Assembly: GCA_965228165.1 (NCBI GenBank)
Contig: CBDDHB010000003.1
Location: 992,001 to 1,056,000, forward strand
From: Oleispirillum sp965228165
Lineage (GTDB): Bacteria; Pseudomonadota; Alphaproteobacteria; Rhodospirillales; Rhodospirillaceae
Direction of reading: 5' to 3'
DNA: 64,000 nucleotides
Both the position numbers and the translations under genes were made by a program. The first letter of the stretch is position 1; the number at the start of each line of letters is the position of its first letter. Below are positions 62,036 to 64,000 of the stretch, piece by piece. The notes below the pieces were generated by a model. That model searched no databases and was not told the DNA's origin. It saw only the letters and a list, made by a program, of their open reading frames with translations.

Positions 62036-63455
62036 ATGACAAATCGCCTAATCAAGATCACCCCCGAAATGCAGAAAGACTTCGCCTGTCTTTCCGCCGA
62101 TTTCAACCCGCAGCACACGGACTCCCTGCTCGCCCGGAGGCTGATGTTCGGCGCCCCCGTGGTGCACGGCATCCACTCCCTGATGCGGGTTCTGGAGGCT
62201 CTCGTCGCGGAGTGCGCCGACCGCCGCGCCCTGGCCTCCCTGCGGGTGTCCTTCGACCTTCCCGTCGGCATCGGCGACGAATTGCGGCTAAGCGCCGAGG
62301 AAACGCCCTCCGAGATCAAGTTCTCCCTGGAGCGGAACGAGCAGCGCGTCCTCCGCGGGCGGTGCGCCTTTTCCCCGCAAAAAAAACGCGGATGCCTTCG
62401 CCGCCGGTGCCCCGGTGCCACCGGTCTGCCGAACGCTCGACGGTCCGGATCTGGCCGACCGCAGCGGCGAGGTTCCTCTCGGGGTCGACCCCGAGCTCCT
62501 CTCCCGGGTGTTTCCGTCCCTCGCGGCGGGCTTCGACCGGCGTCAGGTCGCCATCCTGCTTGCCGCCACGCGCCTGGTCGGCATGGATTGCCCCGGCCTG
62601 CATTCGATCTTCAGCAGATTGAAGCTTGCCTTCGCCGCCCCCTCCGGCGCGGCCGACGCCCTGTCCTACCGCGTGCGGTCCTGGACGCCGACCCTGCGCA
62701 TGCTGCAAATGGACATCGCCTGCGGCGGCGACGGCGGCAGCATCGAGGCCTTTTTGCGCCCGCCGCCCATCGGCCAAGCGTCCATGCAGGAGGTGATGCG
62801 GGCGGTCGCCCCCAGCGAATTCGCCGACACCACGGCCCTGGTCGTCGGCGGCTCGCGCGGCCTGGGGGAAACCGCCGCCAAGATTCTCGCGGCAGGCGGA
62901 GGACGGGTGGTTCTCACCTATGCGGCGGGGCAGGCCGACGCAGAGGCCGTCGCCGACGAAATCGTGCGCAACGGCTTCCAGGCCCATGCGCTACGTCTCG
63001 ACGTGCGCGAGCCAACACTTCTAAGCTCTCCAGACGGTCCGTTCACCCAACTTTATTATTTCGCCACACCGCGCATCCGTCCCAACCAGCATCGGCAGTT
63101 CGACGTGGCGCTGTTCCAGGAGCTTTTCGACATCTACGGCACCGGCCTGCTGCGCACCCTGAACGCGGTGCGCCCTCTGCTGGCCGACCGACCGGTGCTG
63201 TGCGTGCCCTCCTCGCAATTCATCGACGAGCGCCACCCCAAATTCCGGGAATACACGGCGGCCAAGCGCGCCGCGGAGGGGCTTGCCGCGGAGATCGAGG
63301 GATTCGAGGACCGCGTGTTCCAGCCCAGGCTGCCGCGGCTCAAAACGGACCAGGCCGCCGCGCTTCAGGAGGTGCAGGCGGACGACCCGCTCCCCCACAT
63401 CCTGGAAATGGTCAGGACGGCGCACCGCCTTGCGAAGGACCGTTCACCCCGATGA
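62036..63455 (+). pseudogene. MaoC hydratase-SDR fusion with frameshift at an A8 tract
   Basis: From ATG 62036, a MaoC-like hot-dog domain is read (CLSADFNPQHTD with the Asp/His pair at about 22 and 27, then FGAPVVHGIHSL). Frame is lost at eight A residues (62379-62386), and a second frame, shifted by +1, continues to 63455 with an SDR domain (ALVVGGSRGLGETAAKIL; YxxxK in FREYTAAKRAAEG). Seven A residues would join the two as about 472 residues. It may be phase-variable, a real mutation or a sequencing error. With the ACP next door, it would hydrate or reduce acyl chains. Confidence 0.82.
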
Positions 63456-64000
63456 CGAGGCAGGAAACGGTGGCGCGGGTCGCCATCGCGCGCTCTAGGG
63501 TGTAGCCCGTCGCCGGGTGCCCCACCACCGTTTCGACCTGCAGGCCCGCCCTCTCCACCAGATCGCGCACCGCGTCGAGGCTTTGCAGCAGGAAAATATG
63601 GTCCGGCGCCGGGCTGTTGATCGGAAAGTTGACGAAAATTCGCCCGCCGGGGGCCAGGAACGTCCGCAAATTCCGCAGCACCAGCGATGGGTCCTCCAGG
63701 TGCTCCAGAACCTCGCTGATGACGATAACGTCGAACACGCTGCCGTCCGCCGCGCGCCTGCCCGCCTCGGCCACATCCTTCTGTACCAAGCGGACCGGGC
63801 GAGCAATTCCCATCTGCCGGGTAGAGGCCTCGGTCTGGCGCAGGCTTTCCGCGCTCACATCCCACGCCTCGACGCTGGTGCAGTGCGGGTTTAGCGCCGC
63901 GGTGGCCAGATAAAGGCCGTGACCGGGTCCCACTTCCAGATACCGCGTTCCCTCCGTCAAGGTGGCGATGAACGCATCGTGAAACAGGAAGGAACGGGCG
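63412..64000 (-). CDS. SAM-dependent methyltransferase (5' end outside window)
   Basis: The frame stays open to the window edge, so the N-terminus is missing. The SAM motif is RYLEVGPGHGLYLATAAL, followed by VEAWDVSAESL and DVIVISEVLEHLEDPS. The C-terminal region includes GGRIFVNFPINSPAPDHIFL, consistent with class I methyltransferases. The segment just inside the edge (RSFLFHDAFIATLTEG) precedes the core normally. It ends inside the tail of the convergent MaoC-SDR gene, overlapping by 44 bases. A tailoring role in glycan or acyl synthesis is possible. Confidence 0.82.
   Translation of the reverse strand, partial: ARSFLFHDAFIATLTEGTRYLEVGPGHGLYLATAALNPHCTSVEAWDVSAESLRQTEASTRQMGIARPVRLVQKDVAEAGRRAADGSVFDVIVISEVLEHLEDPSLVLRNLRTFLAPGGRIFVNFPINSPAPDHIFLLQSLDAVRDLVERAGLQVETVVGHPATGYTLERAMATRATVSCLVIGVNGPSQGGAPS

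Noticed and set aside
62379..62386. Programmed ribosomal frameshift at the A8 tract
   Set aside because: No supporting stimulatory structure was identified; phase variation, mutation or sequencing error are simpler.

Overview
The window is GC-rich, densely coded DNA that fits an alphaproteobacterium, most likely a Rhodospirillales-type bacterium. Supporting features are the hemC-hemD-Mic60-hemY heme block, divergent from tsaD-gpsA, the branched-chain amino-acid (Liv) transport operon, tandem stem-loop intergenic elements, and many ATGA/GTGA gene overlaps. No rRNA, CRISPR array, transposase or phage module was seen. One tRNA (Thr, CGT) is present. The genus is not determined.

Layout. 1-2.6 kb: a Cache-PAS-GGDEF diguanylate cyclase (cut by the window edge) behind an orphan TRAP-type binding protein. 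2.9-4.9 kb: a three-gene set of UPF0718 permease, mini-thioredoxin and DGC zinc protein. 5.1-6.2 kb: an AT-richer orphan nuclease with a type I restriction HsdR-N-like domain. 6.3-14.3 kb (minus strand): amidase, M20 peptidase, LivF, LivG, a fused LivH-LivM permease, LivJ and an XRE-cupin regulator. 14.3-18.7 kb: tRNA-Thr, HemY, a Mic60-like protein, HemD and HemC. 18.8-22.4 kb: TsaD, GpsA, a YciI-like protein, an inverted pair of palindromic units, an EVE-domain protein and a HAD hydrolase.

22.5-64 kb is one large surface-glycan region. (a) 22.5-30.7 kb, plus strand: a Gmd-like SDR, three glycosyltransferases, a methyltransferase, ManB, Fcl and Gmd, that is, GDP-L-fucose synthesis. (b) 30.8-34.3 kb, minus strand: WbpE and WbpD, a glycosyltransferase and a PtmA-like SDR. 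(c) 34.5-48.1 kb, plus strand: a legionaminic-acid-type nonulosonate operon (LegB, LegC, LegG, LegI, NeuD/LegH, PtmE, LegF). It also carries a formyltransferase, a PIG-L deacetylase, a Gfo/Idh oxidoreductase, a protein with GT42 sialyltransferase-like motifs, and two unrecognised proteins. (d) 48.1-58.2 kb, minus strand: three NDP-sugar epimerases, an AsnB-type amidotransferase, a glycosyltransferase, a Wzx-type flippase, WbpI, WbpB, and a winged-helix regulator with a C-terminal Rossmann domain. (e) 58.3-64 kb: an acyl-tailoring cassette of MBOAT (badly broken), FkbH-like protein, ACP, a MaoC-SDR fusion (one frameshift at an A8 tract) and a partial methyltransferase.

Taken together, the glycan region encodes precursors for GDP-fucose, a diacetamido-mannuronate type sugar (possibly amidated by AsnB), and a CMP-legionaminate type acid that may be deacetylated and N-formylated, with glycosyltransferases and a flippase. 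No Wzy, Wzz, flagellin or Maf gene is visible, so whether the product is O-antigen, capsule or a flagellar glycan cannot be settled here. The most unusual points are the formyl/deacetyl pair inside the leg operon, the candidate nonulosonate transferase with two unknown companions, the sugar-sensor-like regulator, and the decaying acyl cassette.
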